64,000 nucleotides of DNA from Cryomorphaceae bacterium. GTDB taxonomy: Bacteria > Bacteroidota > Bacteroidia > Flavobacteriales_D > Crocinitomicaceae. Shown piece after piece: positions 42,686-52,167 of this stretch (the stretch's first letter is position 1; each line of letters opens with the position of its first letter). The notes beneath the pieces were generated by a model, which worked only from the letters and a program-made list of their open reading frames with translations, was not told the origin of the DNA and made no database searches. The stretch covers positions 1 through 64,000 of the forward strand of contig JAIXXP010000021.1 in NCBI GenBank assembly GCA_027490665.1, in the 5' to 3' direction. Made by a program: the position numbers and the translations under genes.

Positions 42686-44032
42686 TTATAACATGCGAAC
42701 AGCTTGTTTAAATTGCTGACCTCTGTCCTCGTAGTTTGCGAATAAGTCAAAACTTGCACAAGCCGGAGACAAAAGAACGGTTTCCTCTTTTCTAGCTAAT
42801 TGATAGGCAAAAGCAACTGCTTCGTGCGCGGTTTTGGCCTCTACAATCACCTCGACTTTACCGGTAAATGCTTCGATGATTTTTTGGTTATCTACACCAA
42901 GGCAAACAATTGACTTCACTTTTTGAGAAACGAGTTCCTCTAATTCACTGTAGTCATTGCCTTTGTCTACACCACCGACAATCCAAACCGTTGGCTTGTC
43001 CATAGATTCAAGTGCAAACCAAGCTGCATTGACATTGGTAGCTTTAGAGTCATTGATGAATTCAATCCCGTTGACTTTTGCCACAAATTCCATGCGGTGC
43101 TCGACATTTGTAAAATCTTGTAAACTTTCGCGAACGGAATCCGTACGGATTTCTACAAGCCTTGCTGCAATACCTGCTGCAAGCGCATTTTGGGTGTTGT
43201 GCTTTCCTTTGAGAGCTAAATCGTGAATAGACATGGTGAGTTGTTGTTTGTTTATGTTGATGTATAGTTGTTGCTGGTCTGCGTAGCCGCCGTTTTCTTG
43301 AACTGTTGTAAGTGAAAAAGGTGCTAATTGGGCATTGGTTGCTATTCCTTTTAAATAGGAATTGATCGTGGCATCATCAGCATTATAGATGAAATGATCC
43401 GCGGCTGTTTGATTTTGAAGAATGCGGAATTTCGAACGCACGTAGTTGTCCATTTGGTAGTCGTAGCGGTCGAGGTGGTCCGGAGTAATGTTGGTGAGTA
43501 TAGCGATATCTGCTCGAAAGGTAAACATGTCGTCTAGCTGAAAAGAGCTGAGCTCCAAAACATAGATATCGAAATCTTCAGTGGCGATTTGCTTGGCAAA
43601 ACTTTGTCCGACATTGCCTGCTAAACCGACTTTTAAACCTGCCTTTTTGAGCATATGGTAACACCACATTGTAGTAGTGGTTTTGCCGTTGCTTCCTGTA
43701 ATACAAATATGCTTTGCTTTGGAGTAATAAGCGCCAAACTCAATTTCTGAAATGACTTGAATGCCCTTTTGGCGAATGGCCTGCATGATTGCGGCACTTT
43801 CTGGAATTCCTGGAGATTTAATAATTAAATCGGCGCAAAGAATTCGAGATAAATCATGTGAACCTGACTCAAAAGCAATGCACTGTTCGTTTAATTCTTG
43901 TTGAAATGAAGGTTTGATGACTGCGCCGTCCGAAACAAACACGCGCCATCCTTTCGCCTGCGCCAAAATAGCTGCTCCAACGCCAGATTCACCAGCGCCT
44001 AAAATAACAAGCAAGCGATTTTGAGCCTCCAT
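42686..44032 (-). CDS. murD: UDP-N-acetylmuramoylalanine--D-glutamate ligase
   Basis: A 448-residue Mur ligase adding D-glutamate. The ATP loop is CITGSNGKTTTTMWCYHML, the substrate region is VLELSSFQLDDM, and NITPDHLDRYDYQMDNYVRSKFRIL and KHNTQNALAAGIAARL belong to the central domain. FINDSKATNVNAAWFALESM marks the C-terminal domain. The N-terminal ILGAGESGVGAAILAQAKG binds the UDP moiety. It lies two bases after the mraY stop. Confidence 0.97.
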   Translation of the reverse strand: MEAQNRLLVILGAGESGVGAAILAQAKGWRVFVSDGAVIKPSFQQELNEQCIAFESGSHDLSRILCADLIIKSPGIPESAAIMQAIRQKGIQVISEIEFGAYYSKAKHICITGSNGKTTTTMWCYHMLKKAGLKVGLAGNVGQSFAKQIATEDFDIYVLELSSFQLDDMFTFRADIAILTNITPDHLDRYDYQMDNYVRSKFRILQNQTAADHFIYNADDATINSYLKGIATNAQLAPFSLTTVQENGGYADQQQLYININKQQLTMSIHDLALKGKHNTQNALAAGIAARLVEIRTDSVRESLQDFTNVEHRMEFVAKVNGIEFINDSKATNVNAAWFALESMDKPTVWIVGGVDKGNDYSELEELVSQKVKSIVCLGVDNQKIIEAFTGKVEVIVEAKTAHEAVAFAYQLARKEETVLLSPACASFDLFANYEDRGQQFKQAVRML

Positions 44033-44033
44033 T

Positions 44034-45278
44034 TTAGCGTAATTTGAGCGTTACAATTGTGATCACTGCTAATAAAACAGCTACAATCCAGAAGCGCGCT
44101 ACAATTTTAGCTTCGTGAATCCCTTGTTTTTGGTAGTGGTGATGCAGAGGCGCCATTAACAGAACCCGCCTACCCTCTCCGTAGCGCTTTTTGGTGTATT
44201 TGAAATACCCCACTTGTAGCATCACCGATACATTTTCAATAAGAAAAATGCCGCACAAAACCGGAATGAGCAATTCCTTGCGAATGGCAATAGCAAAAAC
44301 AGCGATGATGCCGCCTAGTGCAAGGCTACCTGTATCGCCCATGAAAACTTGTGCTGGAAAGGCGTTGTACCATAGAAACCCAACGCATGCACCCACAAAG
44401 GCAGCGATGAAAATAACTAACTCCTCTGCTTCTGGGATATACATTACATTGAGGTAATCGGCGAATTTGGCGTGAGAACTCACGTAAGCCAAGACCGCCA
44501 AGGCAATTCCGATAATAGCTGAGGTACCAGTGGCCAAACCATCCAGACCGTCGGTCATGTTGGCGCCATTTGAAACAGCAATGACGATAAAAATAACGAT
44601 CGGAATAAAAATGAGCCAACCGTAAGATTTATTGATGTCGCCAATGAGCCAGTTGTAATTGAATTCATTTCCTTTGAAAAAAGGAATGGTAGTGGTCATG
44701 TCGTCGGTGCGGATCCATTTGTAATTTTCGCCGGCATTCTGCGCGTGCTCATGGGTTACAAAAGTTTCATCGGCTTGAAGTTTATAGTTAGCGGAAACTC
44801 TTTTATGCACCACAACGTCGTCAGAGAAATATAAAATTCCGCCTACGATCAGCCCCACACCAATTTGACCAATAATTTTGGAGGTGCCTTTTAAGCCTTC
44901 TTTGTTCTTCTTGAAAACTTTAATGTAGTCGTCGAGAAAGCCAATTAAACCCAGCCAAATAGTGGCGATAACCATTGTAATGACGTAGACATTTTGGAGT
45001 TTGGCAAAAAGCAATGTTGGAATGAGGATAGCAGCTAGAATGATGAGGCCACCCATGGTAGGTGTCCCAGATTTTTCTAATTGCCCGGCCAATCCGAGGT
45101 CGCGAACGGTTTCGCCAATTTGTTGGTAACGAAGGCGGGCAATGATACGCTTTCCGATCACCACCGAAACAATCAATGACGTAATAAGCGCCAGTGAGGC
45201 TCTAAAAGAAATAAACTGGAACAAGCCTGCACCAGGGAAATTGATTTGATCGAGCCAGGAAAATAAATAATACAACAT
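44034..45278 (-). CDS. mraY: Phospho-MurNAc-pentapeptide transferase MraY
   Basis: A 414-residue integral membrane enzyme that forms lipid I on undecaprenyl phosphate. Family motifs are [27 protein letters not shown] (catalytic aspartates), [16 protein letters not shown] and [24 protein letters not shown] soluble insert of about 70 residues between membrane segments (around residues 165-235, with [14 protein letters not shown] and [14 protein letters not shown]) makes it longer than the 360-residue E. coli enzyme; similar inserts occur in other Bacteroidota. The ATG at 45278 is chosen because it lies one base after the murE stop. Confidence 0.97.
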   Translation of the reverse strand: MLYYLFSWLDQINFPGAGLFQFISFRASLALITSLIVSVVIGKRIIARLRYQQIGETVRDLGLAGQLEKSGTPTMGGLIILAAILIPTLLFAKLQNVYVITMVIATIWLGLIGFLDDYIKVFKKNKEGLKGTSKIIGQIGVGLIVGGILYFSDDVVVHKRVSANYKLQADETFVTHEHAQNAGENYKWIRTDDMTTTIPFFKGNEFNYNWLIGDINKSYGWLIFIPIVIFIVIAVSNGANMTDGLDGLATGTSAIIGIALAVLAYVSSHAKFADYLNVMYIPEAEELVIFIAAFVGACVGFLWYNAFPAQVFMGDTGSLALGGIIAVFAIAIRKELLIPVLCGIFLIENVSVMLQVGYFKYTKKRYGEGRRVLLMAPLHHHYQKQGIHEAKIVARFWIVAVLLAVITIVTLKLR

Positions 45279-45279
45279 G

Positions 45280-46737
45280 TTACTTATCGAGTTGGTTAAA
45301 AAGTGCTTTTGTGATAGCGACGTCGTCAAAATCGGTACGAACGCCGTTGATTTCTTGGTAGGTCTCGTGACCCTTGCCCGCTATGAGCAGGATATCGCCA
45401 GGGCTTGCTAAGAGCAAGGCGGTTTTTATTGCTTGCTTACGGTCGAGGACGGCCAAAGTGCGGCTTGCAGCTGCGGCATCCAAGCCTGCTTCCATATCGG
45501 CAATAATTTGCTGCGGATCTTCGGTGCGCGGATTATCAGAAGTAAGTACTACTTGCTGACTGCGCGCTGCGGCAATGGCCGCCATTTTAGGACGTTTCTC
45601 TTTGTCGCGGTCTCCGCCACAGCCAACCACCGTAATAACTTTATTGTTTTTCTGAAAAGCAGCAATTGTTGCAAGCACGTTTTCGAGGGCATCGGGTGTA
45701 TGCGCATAATCGACTATGGCAGTAATGCCTTTTGGGCTCGTGAGGTGCTCAAAGCGCCCCGCCACATGTGTGAGCTGACTCAAAACGCGCAATACTTCCA
45801 TTGGCTCTTGACCTAAAGCAGTAGCCAAACCATAGACTAAAAGTAAGTTGGCTGCATTGAAAGCGCCCACCAATCGTGTATGCACTTCGTTGCCGTTTAT
45901 TTGTAGTACTAAACCACCCAAGCTGTTTTCGATGATCTTTCCTTTGAAATCTGCAGGAGTCTTGAGCGCGTAAGTCATTTTTTGGGCGCGGGTGTTTTGC
46001 AGCATCACCAAACCATTTTTATCGTCGGCATTGACGAGTGCAATGGCTTGAGCAGTTAGCCCATCAAAAAATGCTTTTTTCACGCGCAAATATTCAGCGA
46101 AGGTGTGATGGTAGTCGAGGTGGTCGTGGGTAATATTTGTAAAACCCGCTGCGGCAAACTGCAAACCACCAATTCGGCCCTGATCAATGGCATGCGAACT
46201 CACCTCCATGAAGCAATACTGACAACCCGCACTCACCATTTCGCTGAGTAAGGCATTGAGTGCTACAGGGTCGGGCGTGGTATGAGTTGCCGCAATTGCT
46301 TGCGTACCTATCTTATTGACAACAGTGGAAAGCAAACCACAGAAAAATCCCAATTGAGTGAATAAATCATGGAGTAAAGTGGCCGTGGTGGTTTTGCCAT
46401 TTGTTCCGGTAACACCGACAAGCGTTAGTTGCTGTGAAGGATTACCATAAAAAGCGCAAGCTAACTCGGCTAATGCAAAATTGGTATTGGTTACTTTTAC
46501 AATTGTGGCATCTTGAGGTAAATCAATGGTTTGTTGAACCACAAACACGCGACAACCTTGTTGATAAGCCTGCTGCGCATACTGATGACCATCTGTTTGT
46601 GTGCCCACAATACAACAAAACAAAGCACCTTCTTTAGCTTTTCTCGAATCAAAAACGAGTTCAGTAATGGTTTGCTCCAAGTTTCCTTGTTGCAATGTAT
46701 GCGGAAGTGCTACCAATAACTGTTTGAACTGATGCAT
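45280..46737 (-). CDS. murE: UDP-MurNAc-tripeptide synthetase MurE (meso-DAP adding)
   Basis: A 485-residue Mur ligase. The ATP loop is [20 protein letters not shown], the carbamylated-Lys region is [18 protein letters not shown], and the C-terminal domain has [16 protein letters not shown]. The specificity motif DNPR ([13 protein letters not shown]) indicates meso-diaminopimelate rather than lysine as the added amino acid, consistent with a Gram-negative cell wall. It starts one base before the ftsI stop region and ends one base before mraY. Confidence 0.97.
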   Translation of the reverse strand: MHQFKQLLVALPHTLQQGNLEQTITELVFDSRKAKEGALFCCIVGTQTDGHQYAQQAYQQGCRVFVVQQTIDLPQDATIVKVTNTNFALAELACAFYGNPSQQLTLVGVTGTNGKTTTATLLHDLFTQLGFFCGLLSTVVNKIGTQAIAATHTTPDPVALNALLSEMVSAGCQYCFMEVSSHAIDQGRIGGLQFAAAGFTNITHDHLDYHHTFAEYLRVKKAFFDGLTAQAIALVNADDKNGLVMLQNTRAQKMTYALKTPADFKGKIIENSLGGLVLQINGNEVHTRLVGAFNAANLLLVYGLATALGQEPMEVLRVLSQLTHVAGRFEHLTSPKGITAIVDYAHTPDALENVLATIAAFQKNNKVITVVGCGGDRDKEKRPKMAAIAAARSQQVVLTSDNPRTEDPQQIIADMEAGLDAAAASRTLAVLDRKQAIKTALLLASPGDILLIAGKGHETYQEINGVRTDFDDVAITKALFNQLDK

Positions 46738-46738
46738 T

Positions 46739-48850
46739 TTAATTTAATTTGATATGAATCAATTGCCCCTTCACGAGAGCTGAACCCGGAGACAATGATT
46801 GATTAACGACTTTTCCTTTACCGCTGAGGCGAACAATTAAACCTCTCGACTCTAGCAAGTAAACCGCATCTTTGGCGCTCATGCCACTGACATTCGGCAC
46901 TTTTTTATCCAGGATCGCTTTGCGTTGAATTTGCAGGCGTTGGTCTGTTGTATCCGACTGCACCCATTCACTGGCTGAGTTTTGTTGGTAGCGGACATTG
47001 AGTTGCTTGAGTAGGTAAGTCAGGTCTTTGTTATTGCCACTTTTAAAAGAAGGCACATCGGTAGCCATAGGATTTCGGGGGTCGTTAATGGCGCGGTGGT
47101 ATTGCAAAGAAGACGCATAAATTTTATTGGCAATTTCTGCAAAAACAGTCCCGGAAACAGCAGCGCCATAGTAAGCACGTACTGGACGAGCAATCACGAC
47201 AATACAGGAATAAATGGGTTTTTTAGCAGGAAAATAGCCCACAAAAGAAGCTTGGTAAGCCTTTGATTCGGTGTTGTTGCGATAGCCACCATCGCCTCGC
47301 AATACGGCAGTCCCAGTTTTTCCCGCGATGGTAAACAATGAGCTTTTCAATTGTTTGCCGGTTCCGCGGATCATGACACCTTCCAAACAACGCTGTAAAA
47401 TTTGGAGTGTATGGCTCGAACAAATTTCAGGGTTGAGCACAACCGGATTGAAGGTTTTGATGACTTGGCCGTGTCTTTTGATTTTCTCGACAAATAACGG
47501 ACGAACCAATTTTCCTTTGTTGGCAACTGCATTGTAAAAAGCCAAGGTTTGAAGCGGGGTTTGCATGACTTCGTAACCAACTGATTGCCAAGGTAAAGAA
47601 AGTGCAGACCAATTGGAGTCGCCCGGCTTAGTTACCTTCGGACGTGGCTCACCTTCTAAGTCAATACCTAATTTTTCGGTGAGCCCAAATTGCTCTAAGC
47701 GTTTGATAAAAACTTCAGGGTCATTTTTATAAGAGCGGTTGATCAATTGCAAAATCACGTTCGACGATTTTTCAAAGGCTTTTTGAATGGTAATAACGCC
47801 GTAACCCATGCCGTGATTAGAATCAGACATGCCGTCGCCACCTACATTATAACGGCCCGATGCATTGACTTTATCAGTAATCTGAAAGCGCTCGTCTTCG
47901 AGCCCTGCCATAATGGAAGCCAATTTAAAAGTAGAGCCAGGAACCTCAAGATGCCCAATTGCATAATTGAAATTTTCGGCATATTTACCCTTGCTGATTT
48001 TAGTTAGGTTTGCGATCGCTCTCACATAACCTGTTTTCACTTCCATCAGGATTACGCTTCCATGCTGCGCATCCATATAGATCATTTGCTTTTCGAGCTC
48101 GGAGTGCGCCACCTCTTGAATTTCTTTATCGATGGTAGTCACGACATCGGCGCCCTCTACTGCATCTTTGATAATTTTACCCGTGCGTTTCCAGCCTGAA
48201 GAAATGCGTTGCTCAATTTCTTTTCCTTCTTCACCTTTCAAGTAATTGTAATATGCGCCTTCAATACCTACACGGAGTGTATCGGCATCATCGTTGATTT
48301 TAAAATAACCGAGTGTTCTATTTAAAAGGTTGCCAAATGGCTTTTTGCGCATAATAACCTCAACGTTGTCAATGATGCCACCTTTCATTTGCCCAAGGTC
48401 AAAAATGGGCAAATTGCGTAATTTCTTACGCGCTTCATTGGTTACTTTTCTACGAATCAGGAGGTAGCGCACTCCATTGGCTCTGGCTTTCCTTATTTGA
48501 CTTTCGTATTCATACGCAGGTTTATCTGGATACAAGCGATGTAATCCTTGGCTCAACGCTCCGACTTTTTCGTCAAAAATGTCGTCTTCAACGACTGTTG
48601 GGTCCATGTAGATGTCGTAAAAAGTAATACTCGTAACGAGTGGAACTTCATTGTGATCTAGAATTTGACCCATGCGTGGTATGCGGTCGGCAACGCGTGT
48701 AGGAAGTTCACCTTCTTTGGTTTCAAATGCCACACCCGGACCATTCAATTGCAGGTTAATGGTAGAGTACAAGACAGCCACCATCAGGAAGACAAACCCA
48801 AAATAAATCAGGTAAGCACGGTAATAGAGGTATTTTCTATCCTTACTCAT
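46739..48850 (-). CDS. ftsI: Septal peptidoglycan transpeptidase FtsI (PBP3) with PASTA domain
   Basis: A 703-residue class B penicillin-binding protein. An N-terminal membrane anchor (AYLIYFGFVFLMVAVLYSTI) and dimerisation domain precede the transpeptidase domain. That domain has active-site PGSTFKLAS (SxxK), KSSNV (SxN) and GKTGTA (KTG). A single C-terminal PASTA domain (KKVPNVSGMSAKDAVYLLESRGLIVRL) ends the protein; E. coli FtsI lacks it. It overlaps ftsL by eight bases. Confidence 0.97.
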   Translation of the reverse strand: MSKDRKYLYYRAYLIYFGFVFLMVAVLYSTINLQLNGPGVAFETKEGELPTRVADRIPRMGQILDHNEVPLVTSITFYDIYMDPTVVEDDIFDEKVGALSQGLHRLYPDKPAYEYESQIRKARANGVRYLLIRRKVTNEARKKLRNLPIFDLGQMKGGIIDNVEVIMRKKPFGNLLNRTLGYFKINDDADTLRVGIEGAYYNYLKGEEGKEIEQRISSGWKRTGKIIKDAVEGADVVTTIDKEIQEVAHSELEKQMIYMDAQHGSVILMEVKTGYVRAIANLTKISKGKYAENFNYAIGHLEVPGSTFKLASIMAGLEDERFQITDKVNASGRYNVGGDGMSDSNHGMGYGVITIQKAFEKSSNVILQLINRSYKNDPEVFIKRLEQFGLTEKLGIDLEGEPRPKVTKPGDSNWSALSLPWQSVGYEVMQTPLQTLAFYNAVANKGKLVRPLFVEKIKRHGQVIKTFNPVVLNPEICSSHTLQILQRCLEGVMIRGTGKQLKSSLFTIAGKTGTAVLRGDGGYRNNTESKAYQASFVGYFPAKKPIYSCIVVIARPVRAYYGAAVSGTVFAEIANKIYASSLQYHRAINDPRNPMATDVPSFKSGNNKDLTYLLKQLNVRYQQNSASEWVQSDTTDQRLQIQRKAILDKKVPNVSGMSAKDAVYLLESRGLIVRLSGKGKVVNQSLSPGSALVKGQLIHIKLN

Positions 48851-49211
48851 TGATTTTTTCTTTGATGCGAATCACTTTAGTTGCGTTCTGGGTTTCTTTG
48901 AGCTCACGTGAGGCCAGCCTTTCCGCCATTTTAAAGCGGCGTGTCACCAATTCCAATCTTGCTTTGGCTTCTATGAACTCTGCAGCGTGTTGGTCTAGGT
49001 TGCGCTGTGCGGCTTCGGTGTCTTTGTTGAGTTGTTTGCCGTAGTATCCCTTTGAAATAAGAACCAAAAGCAAAAACATGATGAAAAAGATATAATTGAG
49101 GTTGTCTAAAACGAATGACTTGGTCAGGAAATCTCCATTCAGGATTTGTGCAAAAGCATTTGCCTTTTTCACTTTGCGACCTTTCGTTGTAGATTCCTGT
49201 GTTTTAGCCAT
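48843..49211 (-). CDS. ftsL: FtsL-like division protein
   Basis: A 122-residue bitopic protein from the ATG at 49211. A basic cytoplasmic N-terminus (TTKGRKVKKANAF) leads to one membrane helix (NYIFFIMFLLLVLISKGYYG) and a periplasmic coiled coil (NKDTEAAQRNLDQHAAEFIEAKARLELV). This topology, together with its place between rsmH and ftsI, identifies it as the FtsL partner of the divisome even though the sequence is poorly conserved. It overlaps rsmH and ftsI by eight bases each. Confidence 0.87.
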   Translation of the reverse strand: MAKTQESTTKGRKVKKANAFAQILNGDFLTKSFVLDNLNYIFFIMFLLLVLISKGYYGKQLNKDTEAAQRNLDQHAAEFIEAKARLELVTRRFKMAERLASRELKETQNATKVIRIKEKINE

Positions 49212-50118
49212 TTTTCTTTGCAATTCTAAGTTTGGCACTTCGGGCTCTGGAGTTGCGCTCGCACTCCGTTGCATCGGCAATGATCGGATGGCGGTTCACT
49301 TCAGTAAGCGGCTTTTGAACATTACCGAAAAAATCTTTTTCGATTTCACCAGAAAAACTGCCTCTTTTCATGAAATTCTTCACTAAGCGGTCTTCGAGAG
49401 AGTGGTAAGACATCACTACCAAGCGACCATCTGGCTTGAGTATTTGCGCAGCTTGCTCCAAAAAATCTTTGAGCACCTGCATTTCTTGATTGACTTCTAT
49501 GCGAAAAGCTTGAAAAACCTGCGCATAAAATTTATGGTCTTTGAATTTGGGAGCAAAGCGGGCCAAAGCTTTGATCAAATCAAAAGTGGTTAGAATAGCT
49601 GCGTTGTCGCGCTGGCGAACGAGGGCAGCCGCTAAAGCTCTTGAGTTCCGGAGCTCTCCGTATTCATATAAAATAGAAGCAAGCTTTTGTTCGTCGGCAC
49701 TTGCAATAAGCTCCGCTGCCGTTTGGCCGCCTTTGCGGTTCATACGCATGTCTAGAGGCGCATCTTCGCGGATGCTAAAACCGCGCTGTGCGGTATCAAA
49801 CTGATGAGAAGATACCCCGAGGTCGGCTATGATACCATCTACTTGCGGCATAGCTAGAGCGCGCAAGTGATTGCGCAGAAAAGCAAAATTAGCCGGTATA
49901 AAATGAAAATTGGGTGCCTCCCAAGCGTTATTTAGCGCATCTGGGTCTTGATCAAAGACAACTAATTTTCCTTTTGGCGAAAGTTGTTCAAAAATAGCAC
50001 GAGAATGACCGCCTCCACCAAAGGTGACATCAACATAAATACCGTTGGCCTGAAGAGCTAAGCCTTCTAGGCAAGGTTGCAGCATGACGGGAATGTGGTA
50101 GTCGGTATTAATCTTCAT
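49204..50118 (-). CDS. rsmH: 16S rRNA (cytosine1402-N4)-methyltransferase
   Basis: A 304-residue SAM-dependent methyltransferase. Motifs are HIPVMLQPCLEGL, YVDVTFGGGGHSRAIFEQL (SAM binding), VVFDQDPDALNNAW, GIIADLGVSSHQFDTAQRGFSIREDAPLDMRMNR and the C-terminal VVMSYHSLEDRLVKNFMK. It methylates C1402 in the ribosomal decoding centre. It overlaps mraZ by 11 bases, as is typical at the head of dcw clusters. Confidence 0.97.
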   Translation of the reverse strand: MKINTDYHIPVMLQPCLEGLALQANGIYVDVTFGGGGHSRAIFEQLSPKGKLVVFDQDPDALNNAWEAPNFHFIPANFAFLRNHLRALAMPQVDGIIADLGVSSHQFDTAQRGFSIREDAPLDMRMNRKGGQTAAELIASADEQKLASILYEYGELRNSRALAAALVRQRDNAAILTTFDLIKALARFAPKFKDHKFYAQVFQAFRIEVNQEMQVLKDFLEQAAQILKPDGRLVVMSYHSLEDRLVKNFMKRGSFSGEIEKDFFGNVQKPLTEVNRHPIIADATECERNSRARSAKLRIAKKNG

Positions 50119-50566
50119 TGTCTAAATCACCCATTACTTCATCCGCTAAATCAGCGAAATCTGCCATGTTGCCTTCGATCATTTCGAAGTACTTAGACTT
50201 ATCCCAGATTTCAATGCGGTCATTGTAGGCAATAAGCATTACCTCAGCAACCAACCCTACCCGCTCCATTAAAGCAGCAGGAACCAAAATACGACCAGCG
50301 TTATCAAGAGCAACCTGCTTGGCGCCTTGATGAAACAACCTGTAGAACATTCGGTTTTTGGGTTTAAACAAGTTCATTTTTGAAAGCTTCTGACTGATGC
50401 GTTCCCAATCTGAAAGTGGGAATAAGGTCAAGCAATCTTCAAAACCCTTGTTGAGCATGAAATCGCGTTGAGAAACAGCAGGCAATTGTTTGCGCAAACC
50501 AGATGGAAAGAGGAAGCGCCCCTTATCATCCATTTTTACCTCAAATTCACCTACTAGTCCTGACAT
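50108..50566 (-). CDS. mraZ: MraZ transcriptional regulator of the dcw cluster
   Basis: A 152-residue protein with two SpoVT-AbrB repeats: GEFEVKMDDKGRFLFPSGLRKQL and VALDNAGRILVPAALMERVGL. In E. coli it binds TGGG-type direct repeats upstream of its own gene and represses the dcw genes. Repeats of this style with a 10-base period lie just upstream here (50597-50615). It is the first gene of the cluster. An acidic C-terminal tail follows the second repeat (DLADEVMGDLDNED). Confidence 0.96.
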   Translation of the reverse strand: MSGLVGEFEVKMDDKGRFLFPSGLRKQLPAVSQRDFMLNKGFEDCLTLFPLSDWERISQKLSKMNLFKPKNRMFYRLFHQGAKQVALDNAGRILVPAALMERVGLVAEVMLIAYNDRIEIWDKSKYFEMIEGNMADFADLADEVMGDLDNED

Positions 50567-50596
50567 AGCGTTATAATGGGTAAAATTAGTGGATTC

Positions 50597-50615
50597 TTAC
50601 CACTTTTTACCACTG
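50597..50615 (-). promoter_or_regulatory. MraZ-box-like direct repeat upstream of mraZ
   Basis: On the minus strand AGTGGTAA occurs twice with a 10-base period, 31 to 47 bases before the mraZ ATG and in the same orientation as the gene. The spacing equals that of the E. coli MraZ sites (five-base box, five-base spacer). Confidence 0.65.
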
Positions 50616-50722
50616 CTCTTTTGTATTGTTGATAACTTCTAACGTATAGAGCCAATAAAGGTTACATATTAACAATTATTAACAAGCTAATTTCCTTGTT
50701 TTACAATACTTTAACCCTATTA

Positions 50723-50740
50723 AGTGGGAATTTGTGGGAG
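50723..50740 (+). promoter_or_regulatory. Second MraZ-box-like pair, opposite orientation
   Basis: GTGGG at 50724-50728 and again at 50734-50738, also with a 10-base period, on the plus strand about 75 bases before the EamA gene. It closely resembles the TGGG core of known MraZ boxes. Confidence 0.5.
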
Positions 50741-50778
50741 TTTTTTCAACAATTTGTTAACATCCGATTTTGAACCCG

Positions 50779-50808
50779 TTTGTTCACACCGCATTTACAC
50801 TAAATTTG
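50779..50808 (+). promoter_or_regulatory. Promoter of the EamA transporter gene
   Basis: TTTG (50779-50782), an 18-base spacer and TAAATTTG (50801-50808) match the Bacteroidota promoter well. Only three bases separate the -7 element from the ATG at 50812, so the transcript is probably leaderless. Confidence 0.7.
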
Positions 50809-50811
50809 CAT

Positions 50812-51723
50812 ATGCAAAAGAAACAACTCAGCTACCTGCTTATTCCTCTTCTAGCATGCATCTGGGGCAGCTCATTTATCCTAATGAAACGCGGGATGTT
50901 TAGCGCCGAAGGACACAGCGTTTTCGACTCCGCCCAAGTTGCCAGCATCCGGATCTTTCTTGCCAGTGTTGTTTTTCTACCCTTCCTCCCCAAATTACTG
51001 CGTAAGCTCAATAAAAAACGCGACCTTCTTTTCTTCGCAATTGTTGGCCTCGGAGGCAACCTTATTCCAGCGTATTTATTTACCTATGCCGAACAAACTC
51101 TAGACTCCGGAATAGCCGGCATCATGAACAGCTTCACGCCTATTTTTACCATTATTGTTGGCATGCTGTTTTTTCAAACAAAAATCAATTCGCAGCAAAT
51201 CATCGGAACACTGATCGGTTTCAGCGGCATATCGTGGCTCATTATGTTGAGTAGCCCTGTAAATGGCAATTTTCATCTAGGGCCTGCCTTAGCCATTTTA
51301 CTCGCCACCTTACTCTACGGCTTCAGCTTAAATACCATCAAGCATAAACTCAGTGAATACAATGCTGTGCAGGTTGCAACGGGCGGATTCAGCATGGCCT
51401 TCTTGCCCGCTTTTATAGGCCTATTTGTTTTTGGCGCGCCACAAGTTTTAACCACAAAAGCAACAGCATTAACGAGTTTTGGCTATATCGCCATTCTAGG
51501 CCTTATCGGCACCGCTTTTGCCGTTATCCTTTTCAACCGCATCATTGCACAAACAACAGCAATTGCCGCAAGTACCGTGACTTACTTCATTCCTATTATT
51601 GCAGTCGGAATCGGTATTTGGACAGGCGAGCGCTTCATCTGGCAGCAGTTGTTAGCCATGCTCGTCATCATTACAGGAGTGCTTTTAGTCAATATAAATT
51701 GGCGTAAAAGCAACAAAAAATGA
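50812..51723 (+). CDS. EamA/DMT-superfamily transporter
   Basis: A 303-residue protein with ten predicted membrane helices in two EamA repeats. The first begins LSYLLIPLLACIWGSSFILMKRG and the second near LGPALAILLATLLYGFSLNTIKHKL. Typical features are TYAEQTLDSGIAGIMNSFTPIFTIIVGMLFF and the C-terminal IAASTVTYFIPIIAVGIGIWTGE. Family members export amino acids, metabolites or nucleotide sugars; the substrate cannot be deduced. The ATG at 50812 is chosen because the promoter lies immediately before it, although the frame is open for 14 more codons upstream. Confidence 0.92.
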   Translation: MQKKQLSYLLIPLLACIWGSSFILMKRGMFSAEGHSVFDSAQVASIRIFLASVVFLPFLPKLLRKLNKKRDLLFFAIVGLGGNLIPAYLFTYAEQTLDSGIAGIMNSFTPIFTIIVGMLFFQTKINSQQIIGTLIGFSGISWLIMLSSPVNGNFHLGPALAILLATLLYGFSLNTIKHKLSEYNAVQVATGGFSMAFLPAFIGLFVFGAPQVLTTKATALTSFGYIAILGLIGTAFAVILFNRIIAQTTAIAASTVTYFIPIIAVGIGIWTGERFIWQQLLAMLVIITGVLLVNINWRKSNKK

Positions 51724-51752
51724 GAAAAGGCGTAAGAAAAGCTCGATAAATC

Positions 51753-51783
51753 TTTGGAGTACACGTTTAAAACACTATATTTG
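51753..51783 (+). promoter_or_regulatory. Promoter of rplU-rpmA
   Basis: TTTG (51753-51756), exactly 19 bases, then TATATTTG (51776-51783): a textbook Bacteroidota primary-sigma promoter. The leader to the rplU ATG is about 36 to 40 bases. Confidence 0.8.
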
Positions 51784-51823
51784 CACTCCAATTTTGGATT
51801 ATTTAACAATTAAATAAAGCTAT

Positions 51824-52135
51824 ATGTACGCAATTGTAGAGATAGCAGGGCAGCAGTTCAAAGTGCAAAAAGACCAAAAGGTTTTTGTACACCGTCTAGA
51901 CGCCGAAGCAGGTCAGAAATTAGAATTTGACCGTGTTTTATTGATCGAAGACTCTGGCAAAGTAACCCTTGGCGCCCCAGCTATAGAAGGTGCTAAAATC
52001 ACCGCAGAAGTTATTGACCACGTGAAAGGTGACAAAGTCATTGTTTTCAAGAAAAAACGTCGCAAAGGTTACCGTGTTAAAAACGGACACCGTCAGCAAT
52101 TTACTGCAATCACAATCAAAAGTATCAAAGCATAA
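51824..52135 (+). CDS. rplU: 50S ribosomal protein L21
   Basis: A 103-residue ribosomal protein. Its signature [30 protein letters not shown] opens the sequence, and the RNA-binding [23 protein letters not shown] lies near the C-terminus. It binds 23S rRNA in the large subunit. Its strong promoter and the following rpmA gene (32 bases after the stop) give the usual L21-L27 operon. Confidence 0.98.
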   Translation: MYAIVEIAGQQFKVQKDQKVFVHRLDAEAGQKLEFDRVLLIEDSGKVTLGAPAIEGAKITAEVIDHVKGDKVIVFKKKRRKGYRVKNGHRQQFTAITIKSIKA

Positions 52136-52167
52136 TTTCCTAGCACAGGAACTAAATAGAAGAAACC

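Noticed and set aside
50668-50687. Direct repeat ATTAACAA upstream of mraZ considered as DnaA-like or origin repeats
   Set aside because: It does not match the DnaA box and only two AT-rich copies exist; no dnaA, dnaN or unwinding region lies nearby.
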